A stretch of DNA of 64,000 nt from contig NZ_JAMJPK010000002.1 of NCBI RefSeq assembly GCF_023554995.1, positions 496,001-560,000 on the forward strand, written 5' to 3'. The notes beneath the pieces are model-generated. The model did not search any database, was not told the origin of the DNA, and saw only the letters and a program-made list of their open reading frames with translations. Within the stretch, counting starts at the first letter, position 1, and the number at the start of each line of letters is the position of its first letter. The position numbers and the translations under genes are program-made. This document shows positions 35,169-43,762 of this stretch, one piece after another. This stretch comes from Halomonas gemina. Lineage in GTDB: Bacteria > Pseudomonadota > Gammaproteobacteria > Pseudomonadales > Halomonadaceae.

Positions 35169-36323
35169 CTACTTTCGTTGCAGCCGATCGCCCAGTGCTG
35201 TCATGAAGGCCGCGCCCGCCTCGAGCTGCTCGATGTCGATGTACTCGTCGGGCTGGTGGGCCTGGCCGATGCTCCCCGGGCCGCAGATCACCGTGGGCAG
35301 TCCCTCGCGCTGGAACTGGCCGGCCTCGGTGGCGTAGGCCACGGCACCGGCAGGGCGCTCGTCGAGCAGCTCCCGGCACAGCGCGAGCACCTCGGCGTTG
35401 TTGTCGTCGGCCAGGGCCGGCACCGTGGTGTTCAGCGCCTCGGTGACGATGGCGGCGTCCGGCGCGCGCTTGCGCATCTCCGCTTCCAGCCCGGCCGCGG
35501 TGTCGTTCACCCGCGCGAGCAGTTCCTCGAAGCGATCCGACGGCAGGTGACGGATCTCCCACTCGAAGCTGCACTCCCGGGCCATGATGTTGATGGCCGT
35601 GCCGCCCTGGATCTTGCCGACGTGCAGGCTCGAGTGCACCACGTTGAAGGCCTCGTCCACGCGCCCCTCGGCGCGCAGCTCGGCCATCACGTCCTCGATG
35701 CGCGTCACCAGGCGGGCGGCCACGTGGATCGCCGAGACCCCCTGGTTCACCTGGCTGGAGTGGGCGGCACGGCCGGTCACAGTGGTGCGCAGATTGGTCG
35801 CCCCCTTGTGGGCCACTACCGGATGCATCATGGTCGGCTCGCCGACGATCACCGCTGCCGGGCGAGGGTGGTCGGCCAGCAGCCGCTCGATCATGCGCGG
35901 GGCGCCGATGCAGCCCACCTCCTCGTCGTAGGAGAGCGCCAGCCAGATGGGCGTCGCCAACTCCTGCCCCACCCAGCGCGGGACTTCCGCCAGCGCGCAG
36001 GCGATGAAGCCCTTCATGTCGCAGGTGCCGCGGCCATAGAGCCGGCCGTCGCCCTTGTTGACCAGGGTGAAGGGGTCGGTGGACCAGGGCTGGCCGTCCA
36101 CCGGCACCACGTCGGTATGGCCGGAGAGCACCACGCCGCCGGCCACGGCGGGGCCGATGCGCGCCAGCAGGTTTGCCTTGCGCCCGTCGTCGCTCTCCAC
36201 CCGCCAGTGCGCCACGCCGTGGTCGTCGAGCCAACCCTCGACCCAGTCGATCAGGGCCAGGTTGGAGTCCCGCGAGACAGTGGCGAAGCCCACCAGGCGG
36301 TCGAGTATCTCGGCGGCGGTCAT
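35169..36323 (-). CDS. argE: Acetylornithine deacetylase
   Basis: 384 residues, M20 metallopeptidase family. Metal-binding and catalytic sites are visible: LSGHTDVVPV (His and Asp), LYGRGTCDMKGF (bridging Asp), ALSYDEEVGCIGA (catalytic Glu pair) and a late His in the GPGSIGQAHQPDEYI stretch. It removes acetyl from N-acetylornithine in arginine synthesis. M20 specificity is hard to read, but GTCDMKGFIA and the length fit ArgE well. No other arg gene is nearby. Confidence 0.9.
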   Translation of the reverse strand: MTAAEILDRLVGFATVSRDSNLALIDWVEGWLDDHGVAHWRVESDDGRKANLLARIGPAVAGGVVLSGHTDVVPVDGQPWSTDPFTLVNKGDGRLYGRGTCDMKGFIACALAEVPRWVGQELATPIWLALSYDEEVGCIGAPRMIERLLADHPRPAAVIVGEPTMMHPVVAHKGATNLRTTVTGRAAHSSQVNQGVSAIHVAARLVTRIEDVMAELRAEGRVDEAFNVVHSSLHVGKIQGGTAINIMARECSFEWEIRHLPSDRFEELLARVNDTAAGLEAEMRKRAPDAAIVTEALNTTVPALADDNNAEVLALCRELLDERPAGAVAYATEAGQFQREGLPTVICGPGSIGQAHQPDEYIDIEQLEAGAAFMTALGDRLQRK

Positions 36324-36440
36324 GATCAGGCTCCCGGGTAGCTAGTGTCGGCCAAGCCTAACACGGCCGGACGGGCAGCTGGACCGCTCCTCTCCGGGCG
36401 AGGGGTGGCTTATGCTGTGGGAAAACCGCAGGAGACGACC

Positions 36441-37178
36441 ATGGATTCACGGGTGGGGAAACGCGCCTCCGACGACTCGCCGGGTAGCGAGCCAGGCCGC
36501 AGGGGAGAGAAGCTCAGCGATCGGGTCTACGGTGACATCATCGATCGCATCATCAACCGCGACTTTGCGGAGGGCGAGCGCCTGCCCTCGGAGGAGCAGC
36601 TGGCGTGCCGCTACGGCGTGTCCCGGCCGATCGTGCGCGAGGCCCTGGCCCGGCTGCGTGACGATGGCCTGGTGCGCTCGCATCGCGGCTCCGGCAGTTA
36701 CGTCCAGCGCCGCCCCGATCAGGCCATGCTCGAGTTCGCCCCGCTGGATAGCCTGGCGGACATCCAGCGCTGCTTCGAGTTCCGGATCGCCGTCGAGTCC
36801 GAGGCCGCCCGCCTGGCGACACGCAAGGCCACTCGTGAGGACCAGGCGGTGCTCACGCGGGCGCTGGCGCTGCTCGAACAGCGCATCCGCGACAACGCCC
36901 TGGGGGTGGATGCCGACTTCGGTTTCCATCTCGCCATCGCCAGGGCCACCCACAACCGCTTCTTCTCCGACACCCTGCTATCGCTCGAGGCAGCGATCAC
37001 CTATGGCCAGAACCTGGCACGAGGACTGGGCCTGAGGCGTCCGGAGCACCATGTCCCGGAGGTCCAGCAGGAGCATCGCGACATCCACGACAGCATCCTC
37101 GCCGGCGATCACGAGCGGGCCGGCCAGTGCATGCAGCGCCACCTGCGAAATTCGCGGCGGCGGGTCTTCGAGGGGTAA
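36441..37178 (+). CDS. FadR-subfamily GntR transcriptional regulator
   Basis: 245 residues. The winged HTH (LPSEEQLACRYGVSRPIVRE, then LRDDGLVRSHRGSGSYV) is followed by an all-helical FCD ligand domain with metal-type residues (DADFGFHLAIARATHN, then the H of EHRDIHDSILAGD). FCD regulators sense small carboxylates such as lactate, gluconate or citrate-like acids. GGAGACGACC precedes the ATG; the longer frame from 36345 is not supported. The downstream sequence keeps a possible remnant of a tricarboxylate-binding protein, which fits a lost transport target. Confidence 0.9.
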   Translation: MDSRVGKRASDDSPGSEPGRRGEKLSDRVYGDIIDRIINRDFAEGERLPSEEQLACRYGVSRPIVREALARLRDDGLVRSHRGSGSYVQRRPDQAMLEFAPLDSLADIQRCFEFRIAVESEAARLATRKATREDQAVLTRALALLEQRIRDNALGVDADFGFHLAIARATHNRFFSDTLLSLEAAITYGQNLARGLGLRRPEHHVPEVQQEHRDIHDSILAGDHERAGQCMQRHLRNSRRRVFEG

Positions 37179-37274
37179 ATGACTTGACAACTTTTACAAC
37201 TCGGCCAGCTTCAGGACAGGGCGTCAGCGACGGGGTGCGATGCGCTGGAGCCCGGTAGCCGGGCGGGACAACAC

Positions 37275-37380
37275 GACAACGACGGTCTCTACGACACCCC
37301 CGAGGACCTCGTCGAGGGCGCCAAGGAGAACCCCGAGGCGATCACCCTGGATGGCGTGGTGGGTTTACACATCCAGGCCC
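37275..37380 (+). pseudogene. Possible remnant of a TctC-type solute-binding protein gene
   Basis: In one frame the DNA reads LYDTPEDLVEGAKENPEAIT, very like the segment of TctC/Bug periplasmic binding proteins around their DLVxxAKxNP motif. The similarity fades on both sides and no start or signal peptide is present. A TTGACA-like -35 and ACAACT repeats lie between the regulator stop and this fragment. Only about 30 codons are recognisable, so the call is tentative. Confidence 0.4.
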
Positions 37381-37460
37381 TTTCCTGGCCGACTGATTCG
37401 ACCGCCACGCGCTATTATGCACGTACATCGATGAGTCACACCGGCTCGGTCATCTGATCT

Positions 37461-38390
37461 TCACGCATCCGCAGGCTCCAGTGAGGACACCAGGCGGTAT
37501 CCCCCGGCGGTCAAGCGCTCGGCCAGGGCGGCAATATGCGCTGGGCTGACCTCGCAGCAGCCGCCCACGATGGTCGCGCCTTGCTCGATCCAGCGACAGG
37601 CGTGCTCGGCATAGCCCTCGGGATCCAGGTCCTGGCGCGTCTCCAGTGCCTCCACCGTGCCGCCGGGCGCGAGATCCGCCGCCGCCGTGAAGCCGTTGGC
37701 GTACCCGCCGAACGGCACGCCGAGATCGGCCAGCGCCTCCGTGGCGGTGGTGACCGCCTCGGGCACCGAACAGTTGACCAGTACCGCCTCGGCGCCGGCC
37801 GCCACCACCGACCGGGCGGCCTCGGCCAGCGGCTCGCCGGAACGCAGGCGCGTGCCGTCGCTGTCGTCCACCGTGAAGGCGACCCACACCGGAATGCCGT
37901 GCTCCACCGCCGCGCGGGTCGCGGCCAGCGCCTCGCGGGCCAACGTCATGGTCTCGCAGATAAAGAGGTCGACCCCGTCGGCCTGGACCTGGACCAGCCG
38001 ACGATAGTCGCGCAGGCAGGTGGCATCGTCCGGCACGACCTCATGGTGGTAGCTCGCGACCAGCGGGGGCAGGCAGCCGGCGATGCGCACCGCCTGGCCG
38101 CTCTCCTCGCGGGCCTGGCGAGCGGCATTCAGCGCGGCGGCCTGCAGCGGCGCGAACATGGCGGGATCGCCGTCGCGCGCCAGGCGCTGGGGTGTCGCGC
38201 TGTAGTTGTTGGTGGTGATGATCCGGGCGCCGGCATCGATGAAGTCGCGGTGGACGGCGGTGACCAGCTGCGGTTCGTCCAGCATGACCTGCGCGGACCA
38301 CAGCGGAGTGGCAGGGCGATCGCTGCGCCGCCTGAGCTCCTGTCCCATACCCCCGTCCAGCAGCACTATGCGGTGTTTTTCAGAGCTCAT
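37461..38390 (-). CDS. Homocysteine S-methyltransferase family protein
   Basis: 309 residues. The barrel begins LLDGGMGQELRRR; the zinc-binding Cys residues are in LVNCSVPEAV and GGCCEVSPAHI, as in MmuM/BHMT-type enzymes. These methylate homocysteine to methionine from S-methylmethionine, betaine or a related donor; in a halophile betaine is a plausible donor, but the sequence does not decide. The start at 38390 is chosen over 38420, which has no ribosome site; 38390 has a GAGGG somewhat far upstream. Confidence 0.85.
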   Translation of the reverse strand: MSSEKHRIVLLDGGMGQELRRRSDRPATPLWSAQVMLDEPQLVTAVHRDFIDAGARIITTNNYSATPQRLARDGDPAMFAPLQAAALNAARQAREESGQAVRIAGCLPPLVASYHHEVVPDDATCLRDYRRLVQVQADGVDLFICETMTLAREALAATRAAVEHGIPVWVAFTVDDSDGTRLRSGEPLAEAARSVVAAGAEAVLVNCSVPEAVTTATEALADLGVPFGGYANGFTAAADLAPGGTVEALETRQDLDPEGYAEHACRWIEQGATIVGGCCEVSPAHIAALAERLTAGGYRLVSSLEPADA

Positions 38391-38790
38391 CGGGTCACTG
38401 TCCCTCTTCGGAATGGCCATGGCGCCGCCCGTCTTGGTTCGGCATGTGGACCCTAGCCGTTAATGACGACCCGCTCAAGGAGGCGCCTCCCTCCTGGCCA
38501 GCCGTCTCCCGTTGCGCTACCGAACCATTCGCCCCGACGCCATCGCGACGAGCAGATGGCGTCGGGACGCTGAGGCGTCGTCATGCTCCGCGCTGGTGCA
38601 GGCGGCGGAGTGACCCCGCCGCGCAGCCACGGCCCCAGCAGGCGCATTGAGAAGGGGATGAACACGAAGACCATCACCGGGGTGAGCATCAGGGCGCCGC
38701 TGCCCAGGTGAGTCGCCAAAATTGCATTCCTGGTGCCGCAAGTCATCATGGGGCCAAGCCCCATTCTTACTCTTGTCAGGTCACAATCCG
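38391..38790. other. Region without a convincing gene
   Basis: 400 bases between the divergent methyltransferase and mntR genes. On the minus strand a frame at about 38570-38745 encodes a hydrophobic stretch ([20 protein letters not shown]), which may be a leftover of a membrane-protein gene, but it has no credible start, and the sequence after it has no protein character. The mntR promoter must lie in the right part. Confidence 0.4.
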
Positions 38791-39237
38791 ATGACATCAG
38801 CGCTTCAGCATCGCCATGGGCGACTCATCGAGCCGGATAGCCACGTGCAGGGCTTTCGCAAGGCGCGCGATGCGCGGCGCACCGAGCTGGTGGAGGACTA
38901 CGTCGAGCTGATTTCGGACCTGATCGCCGATAGCGGCGAAGCCAGGCAGATCGATATCGCGCGTCGTCTTGGCGTTGCCCAGCCCACCGTGGCCAAGATG
39001 CTCAAGCGCCTCGTCGAGGAGGGGCTGATCATCAAGCGGCCCTACCGGGGGATCTTCCTGACCGAGGCGGGGGAGCGCCTCGCCGCAGAGAGTCGGCGCC
39101 GCCATCGCATCGTCGAGGCCTGCCTGCGCAAGCTGGGGGTCAGCGCCGAGACCGCTCGTCTCGATGCCGAGGGCATCGAGCACCACGTCAGTAGCGAGAC
39201 CCTGGCGGCCTTTGAGCGTTTTCTCGGAGACGGCTGA
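38791..39237 (+). CDS. mntR: Manganese-responsive DtxR-family repressor
   Basis: 148 residues. The N-terminal winged HTH includes [24 protein letters not shown] and the dimerisation region [25 protein letters not shown] carries the metal ligands (Glu, His, His). There is no SH3 domain, so it is MntR rather than DtxR/IdeR. It directly precedes the Mn ABC operon and a perfect MntR-type palindrome lies in between, which fixes the metal as Mn. The start at 38791 gives the family length of about 150. Confidence 0.93.
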   Translation: MTSALQHRHGRLIEPDSHVQGFRKARDARRTELVEDYVELISDLIADSGEARQIDIARRLGVAQPTVAKMLKRLVEEGLIIKRPYRGIFLTEAGERLAAESRRRHRIVEACLRKLGVSAETARLDAEGIEHHVSSETLAAFERFLGDG

Positions 39238-39368
39238 ACCGCTCTCCCGCGGCGAAAAAAGCGGGCGCCGTGCCGCCGGACCGCGCCACTTCAAGCACGA
39301 CGGACGCCATCACGACGAGGCTACCCAGGGGGTGGTGGGATCGGGATTCGATTTGTGCTCTCCTGTCG

Positions 39369-39384
39369 TATAGCAAAGGCTATA
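39369..39384. promoter_or_regulatory. MntR operator
   Basis: The palindrome TATAGC-AAAG-GCTATA is perfect and matches the core of the enterobacterial MntR box (ATAGCAAAGGCTAT). It lies 38 bases upstream of the binding-protein ATG and 131 bases after the mntR stop. MntR with Mn should bind here and shut off the transport operon. Confidence 0.88.
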
Positions 39385-39422
39385 TTGATGAGCACTGTGG
39401 TCACGTTCATGGGGAAGGGCAT

Positions 39423-40397
39423 ATGAAACGCTGGAAGATGACGCTGGGCATGCTGGTGCCGCTGGCGCTGGGCGGTCAGACGATGGCGGCAGAGCCGCCG
39501 GTGACCACCGTGACTACCATCGGCATGATCGCCGACGTGGCCGCCCAGGTGGGCGGCGAATGTGCCGACGTCTCGGCCATCATGGGGCCCGGGGTCGACC
39601 CCCACCTCTACCAGGCCAGCGCTCGGGATGTGGCGACCCTGCAGCAGGCCGAGCAGATCTTCTATTCGGGCTACTCCCTGGAGGGCCAGCTCGGCGAGGT
39701 GCTGGCACGCTTCGCCGATATCACGCCCACGGTGGCGGTGGCGCCGTCCTCCATCGACACGGCGAGCCTGATCACCGTGCAGGACGTCTACGGCATCGAC
39801 CCGCACCTGTGGATGGACGTCTCGCTGTGGGCCCGGATCATTCCCACCCTGGCTGAGGCCTTCGTCGAGGCGCGCCCCGACTGCGAGGCGGCCATCCGCG
39901 CCAACGCCGACACCTATGACATCCAGCTCGAGGCGCTGCACGGCTGGATCGAGGAGAGCATCGCCAGCATTCCCGAGGCGCAGCGCATCCTGGTCACCGC
40001 CCACGACGCCTTCAACTACTACGGCCGTGCCTACGGTATCGAGGTGGCCGGCATTCAGGGCATCAGCACCGAGACCGAGACCGGTGTGGCGGATATCCGC
40101 CGCATGACTCAGGTGGTGATCGAGCGCGAGGTGCCCGCGGTGTTCATCGAGAGCACCATCAATCCACGCACCGTCCAGGCGGTGATCGATGCCGCCCGCG
40201 ACCAGGGTCACGCCGTGGAGATCGGCGGCCAGCTCTACTCGGATGCCATGGGTGAGGCGGGGACCGCCGGCGGCACCTACATCGGCATGCTCCACGCCAA
40301 TACCCGGCATATCGTCGAGGCGCTCGGCGGCGAGCTGGCCCCGCTGCCCGCGCCCCTCGAGGCCTGGGCCGAACGCTGGGACATCCCCGCCTCCTGA
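39423..40397 (+). CDS. mntA: Manganese ABC transporter, periplasmic binding protein
   Basis: 324 residues with a signal peptide (MLVPLALGGQTMAA). It is a cluster A-I (ZnuA/MntA/TroA) binding protein: the metal ligands lie in GVDPHLYQ (His), IDPHLWMD (His), and later acidic residues in VFIESTINP and GGQLYSDAMG. There is no His-rich loop, which argues for Mn rather than Zn. A GGGGAAGGG site precedes the ATG. It is the first gene of the four-gene mnt operon. Confidence 0.92.
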   Translation: MKRWKMTLGMLVPLALGGQTMAAEPPVTTVTTIGMIADVAAQVGGECADVSAIMGPGVDPHLYQASARDVATLQQAEQIFYSGYSLEGQLGEVLARFADITPTVAVAPSSIDTASLITVQDVYGIDPHLWMDVSLWARIIPTLAEAFVEARPDCEAAIRANADTYDIQLEALHGWIEESIASIPEAQRILVTAHDAFNYYGRAYGIEVAGIQGISTETETGVADIRRMTQVVIEREVPAVFIESTINPRTVQAVIDAARDQGHAVEIGGQLYSDAMGEAGTAGGTYIGMLHANTRHIVEALGGELAPLPAPLEAWAERWDIPAS

Positions 40398-40431
40398 TCT
40401 CCTCGATGGCCACCCACCACAGGAGTGTCCC

Positions 40432-41226
40432 ATGACGCTACACGAACCGGATCTGGCCCTGCACGTCGAGGACCTGACCGTGAGCTACCACAGCAAGCCG
40501 GTGCTGTGGGACATCGACTTCGACGTACCGCCCGGGGTGATGGCCGCCATCGTCGGCCCCAACGGCGCCGGCAAGAGCACCCTGATCAAGAGCGTGCTGG
40601 GGCTGGTGCCCACGGTGGCGGGTCACATCACCCTGCACGGTCGCCCCTACAAGGCGCAGCGCCGCCGGGTCGGCTACGTGCCTCAGCGCTCCAGCGTCGA
40701 CTGGGATTTCCCCACCACCGCCCTGGACGTGGTCACCATGGGGCTCTACGGTCGGCTGGGCTGGCTGCGCCGCCCCGGGCGGCGCGAGCGGGAGGAGGCG
40801 CTGGCGGCGCTGGAACTGGTCGGCATGGCCGACTTCGCCCGGCGCCAGATCAGCCAGCTCTCCGGCGGGCAGCAGCAGCGGGTGTTCCTGGCCCGGGCCC
40901 TGGTGCAGAAGGCCGACGTCTACTTCCTCGACGAGCCCATGGCGGGGGTCGACGCCACCACCGAACGGGCCATCGTCGACATCCTTCGCCGCCTGCGTGA
41001 CGCCGGCAAGACGGTGATCGTGGTGCACCACGACCTGCAGACGGTGCGCAGCTACTTCGATTGGCTGCTGATCCTCAACGTGCGGGTCATCGCCCAGGGG
41101 CCGGTCGCCGAGGTCTACACCGCCGACCACCTGCGCCAGGCCTACGGCGGCCAAATCGCCCTGCTCGACGAGGCTACCTTCCTGTCCGGGGAGGGGGTCG
41201 CCGAGGCTGAGGAGCGGGCCGGATGA
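40432..41226 (+). CDS. mntB: Manganese ABC transporter, ATPase
   Basis: 264 residues. Walker A GPNGAGKST, the ABC signature SQLSGGQQQR, Walker B VYFLDEPMAGVD, and the H-loop VVHHD are all intact. VGYVPQRSSVDWDFP is the Q-loop typical of Mn/Zn (TroB/MntB/ZnuC) ATPases. Start 40432 has AGGAG upstream. The last four bases overlap the first permease (ATGA). Confidence 0.93.
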   Translation: MTLHEPDLALHVEDLTVSYHSKPVLWDIDFDVPPGVMAAIVGPNGAGKSTLIKSVLGLVPTVAGHITLHGRPYKAQRRRVGYVPQRSSVDWDFPTTALDVVTMGLYGRLGWLRRPGRREREEALAALELVGMADFARRQISQLSGGQQQRVFLARALVQKADVYFLDEPMAGVDATTERAIVDILRRLRDAGKTVIVVHHDLQTVRSYFDWLLILNVRVIAQGPVAEVYTADHLRQAYGGQIALLDEATFLSGEGVAEAEERAG

Positions 41227-42368
41227 ACGTCGTCGAGCTGCTCTCCGACTACACCATCCAGAACGTCGTCGCCGGGGCGGCCCTGCTGGGGCTGGTCAGC
41301 GGCGTGCTGGGCAGCTTCGCGGTGCTGCGTCAGCAAAGCCTGCTCGGCGATACCATGTCCCATGCGGCGCTGCCCGGGGTCTGCCTGGGCTTCATCATCG
41401 CTGGCACCCGGGAGATCGGCAGCATCCTGCTGGGGGCGCTGGCCACCGGCGCGCTGGCCGCTTTGGTCATGCTGCTGCTGACGCGCATGAGCCGGCTCAA
41501 GACCGACGCGGGCCTGGGCATCACCCTGAGCGTCTTCTTCGCCATGGGGGTGGTGCTGCTGACCCATATCCAGGGCATGAACAACGCCTCCCAGGGTGGG
41601 CTCGACGCCTTCCTGTTCGGTCAGGCGGCGGCGACCCTGCGCTCCGACCTGTGGATCATGGGCGGCATCACCGCCGTGGCCCTCGCGCTGGTGGCGGCGC
41701 TGTGGAAGGAGTTCAAGCTGGTCTCCTTCGACCCCGAGTTCGCCACCTCCCTGGGCCTGCCGGTGGCGTGGCTGGAGGTGCTGCTCACGGTGATGGTGGC
41801 GCTGGCCGTGGTGGTCGGCCTGCAGATGGTCGGGGTGGTGCTGATGGCGGCGATGATCATCGCCCCGGCGGTGGCCGCCCGCCAGTGGAGCCGTCGCCTA
41901 GAGGACATGGTGCTGCTGGCCGCGCTGATCGGCGTGGCCGGCGGGGTGTTCGGCGCGCTGATCAGCGCGCTCTCCCGGGGGCTCGCCACCGGGCCGCTGA
42001 TCATCCTGAGCGTCTCCGGCGTGGTGCTGGTGTCGCTGACCCTGGCGCCGGAGCGCGGCTTCCTGTGGGAGGCGATCAGGCGCGTGCGCGCGCGGCGCCG
42101 GCTGCGCTACCAGCAGGTACTGACCACCCTCTACCGGCTCGCCGTGCACCACGCCGACCCGGTCTATCGCTCCGAGCAGGGCATGCTCGACACCTACCAC
42201 GGCCAGCGCACCCGCGCGGTGCTGCGCCAGCTGATGCGCCGCGGCCTGGCCGAATGGTGCGATACGCCGCCCGATGAGCCGGGACCGCCCCGGCGCTGGG
42301 TGCTGACCCCGGCGGGCATCGCCGAGGCCGAGCGAGTGCTGGCGGCCCTTGGCCGGGAGGACCTCTGA
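41223..42368 (+). CDS. mntC: Manganese ABC transporter permease with C-terminal extension
   Basis: 381 residues. The first ~285 form the ABC-3 permease (ZnuB/TroC family) with eight or so helices. The last ~95 are soluble and contain LYRLAVHHADPVYR, RAVLRQLMRRGLAEW and RWVLTPAGIAEAERVL, which look like a winged-helix/DtxR-like module (a wHTH ends LTPxGxxxA). Ordinary permeases of this family end at about 280-300. The extension may sense metal or nucleic acid, or simply bind the ATPase; this is unresolved. It overlaps its neighbours at both ends. Confidence 0.9.
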   Translation: MNVVELLSDYTIQNVVAGAALLGLVSGVLGSFAVLRQQSLLGDTMSHAALPGVCLGFIIAGTREIGSILLGALATGALAALVMLLLTRMSRLKTDAGLGITLSVFFAMGVVLLTHIQGMNNASQGGLDAFLFGQAAATLRSDLWIMGGITAVALALVAALWKEFKLVSFDPEFATSLGLPVAWLEVLLTVMVALAVVVGLQMVGVVLMAAMIIAPAVAARQWSRRLEDMVLLAALIGVAGGVFGALISALSRGLATGPLIILSVSGVVLVSLTLAPERGFLWEAIRRVRARRRLRYQQVLTTLYRLAVHHADPVYRSEQGMLDTYHGQRTRAVLRQLMRRGLAEWCDTPPDEPGPPRRWVLTPAGIAEAERVLAALGREDL

Positions 42369-43507
42369 TGCTGGCGGCCCTGCTCGACAACGTGGCCCTG
42401 CAGATCATGCTGGTGGGTGCCCTGGTGGGGATCGCCTCCTCGCTGGTGGGCACCTTCCTGGTGCTGCGCGGCACCAGCATGCTCTCCGACGCCATCGGCC
42501 ACTCCATCGTCTTCGGCATCGTCATCGTCTGGCTGCTGACCCACCAGCAGAGTGGCCCGCTGCAGATCCTCGGCGCCGCCCTGACCGGCGTGCTCACGGT
42601 CTTCCTCACCGAGCTGCTGGTCAGCACTCGGCGGGTCAAGAAGGACGCCGCCATCGGCTTGGTCTTCCCGGTGCTGTTCTCGATCGGCGTGCTGCTGCTC
42701 AACCTCTACGCCCGGGACGTACATATCGACACCCACACCGTGCTGCTCGGCGAGATCGGCTTCGTGTGGCTCGACACCGTGACCCTCGGCGACTATCGGA
42801 TACCGCGCTCGCTGCTCTCCATGGGCGCCATGACGCTGCTCAACGCCGCCTTCGTGGTGCTGTTCTTCAAGGAGCTGAAGCTCGCCACCTTCGACGAGGC
42901 GCTGGCCCGGGCGCTGGGGCTGGCGCCGGGCGTGCTCTTCTACGGCCTGCTGCTGCTGACCAGCGGCACCGCCGTGGCGGCCTTCGACGCGGTTGGGGCG
43001 GTGCTCTTCGTCGCCTTCGTGATCGTGCCGCCCTCCACGGCCTACCTGTTGACCGACCGGCTGTGGCTGATGTTCCTCTACGGCATCGCGGTCTCCATCG
43101 CCTCGAGCGTCAGCGGCTACGCCCTGGCGGTGGCCTGGGACGTCTCGATCGGCGGCATGATGGCGGTGATGACCGGGGTCTTCCTGATGCTGGCCTTCCT
43201 CGCCGGGCCGCGTTACGGCCTGGTCGCCCAGCTGCTGCGCCGCCGCGGTCAGCGCCGTCACAACGAGATCCGTACCCTCGCCGTGCACCTCTACAACCAC
43301 GAGGGGGGGCCGGAGCAGGGCGTGGAGAACGTCATTCGCGCCCTGCGCGAGCACCTGCGCTGGGATGCCGCCAAGGCCGGCCGGGTGGTGCAGCGCAGCA
43401 GCGACCGGCGGCTGATCGTGCGCGAGGGCGAGGCCCTGCGGCTCACCCCGCAGGGGCGCGAGATGGCCCGGGAGATCCTCGACCCGAGCGGCCGCTCGTC
43501 CGCGTGA
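42368..43507 (+). CDS. mntD: Second manganese ABC permease with C-terminal extension
   Basis: 379 residues. It is an ABC-3 permease like its upstream partner, starting on the last base of that gene's stop (TGATG). After the last helix (MLAFLAGPRYG) comes a soluble tail with RTLAVHLYNHEGG, IRALREHLRWDAAKAGRVVQ and LRLTPQGREMAREIL, again winged-helix-like. Two permease genes suggest a heterodimeric channel. The stop lies in a palindrome (43506-43523) that may terminate the operon. Confidence 0.9.
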   Translation: MLAALLDNVALQIMLVGALVGIASSLVGTFLVLRGTSMLSDAIGHSIVFGIVIVWLLTHQQSGPLQILGAALTGVLTVFLTELLVSTRRVKKDAAIGLVFPVLFSIGVLLLNLYARDVHIDTHTVLLGEIGFVWLDTVTLGDYRIPRSLLSMGAMTLLNAAFVVLFFKELKLATFDEALARALGLAPGVLFYGLLLLTSGTAVAAFDAVGAVLFVAFVIVPPSTAYLLTDRLWLMFLYGIAVSIASSVSGYALAVAWDVSIGGMMAVMTGVFLMLAFLAGPRYGLVAQLLRRRGQRRHNEIRTLAVHLYNHEGGPEQGVENVIRALREHLRWDAAKAGRVVQRSSDRRLIVREGEALRLTPQGREMAREILDPSGRSSA

Positions 43508-43539
43508 GCCGCGAAAGCGGCTCTCGTGGGAGCGCTGCC
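43506..43539. repeat. REP-like palindromic element, copy 2
   Basis: A perfect palindrome GAGCCGC-GAAA-GCGGCTC (43506-43523) followed by GTGGGAGCGCTGCC (43526-43539), the opening seen in copy 1. The order of the two parts is reversed relative to copy 1. It overlaps the mntD stop codon and may also end the mnt transcript. Confidence 0.65.
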
Positions 43540-43647
43540 GAATGGCGCACGCTGTGCACCATTTCCAGCACTGCCATCCTGCATCGTGACAAGATGCCAC
43601 AGGACGTAGCGAACAGGGTCGTGAAAACTGAGTTCGTGGCCAGATAG
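43540..43647 (+). pseudogene. Fragment of a NERD-domain protein gene
   Basis: In one frame the DNA encodes SSTAILHRDKMPQDVA and VVKTEFVAR before a stop. The intact NERD-domain protein at 58305 has SSTAILHRNKMPKDVA and VVKTEFVAK at the matching place. Nothing else of the gene remains, so this is a ~30-codon relic of a paralogue. It is directly preceded by REP-like copy 2; a REP-like copy also lies just after the intact NERD gene. Confidence 0.8.
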
Positions 43648-43762
43648 GTGAGCTCGCCTTATTCATGAGGCAGGCTGAGCCGCCGCGGCTCAGGCGAGCC
43701 CATCGCGGCTATGCTGAAGGCACTCAGGGCATTCTCATCCTCCACGATCCAGGGAGATCACC

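Noticed and set aside
38453..38797. 114-codon minus-strand frame with one hydrophobic stretch
   Set aside because: No start signal, and the second half has no protein character; noted only as a possible relic.
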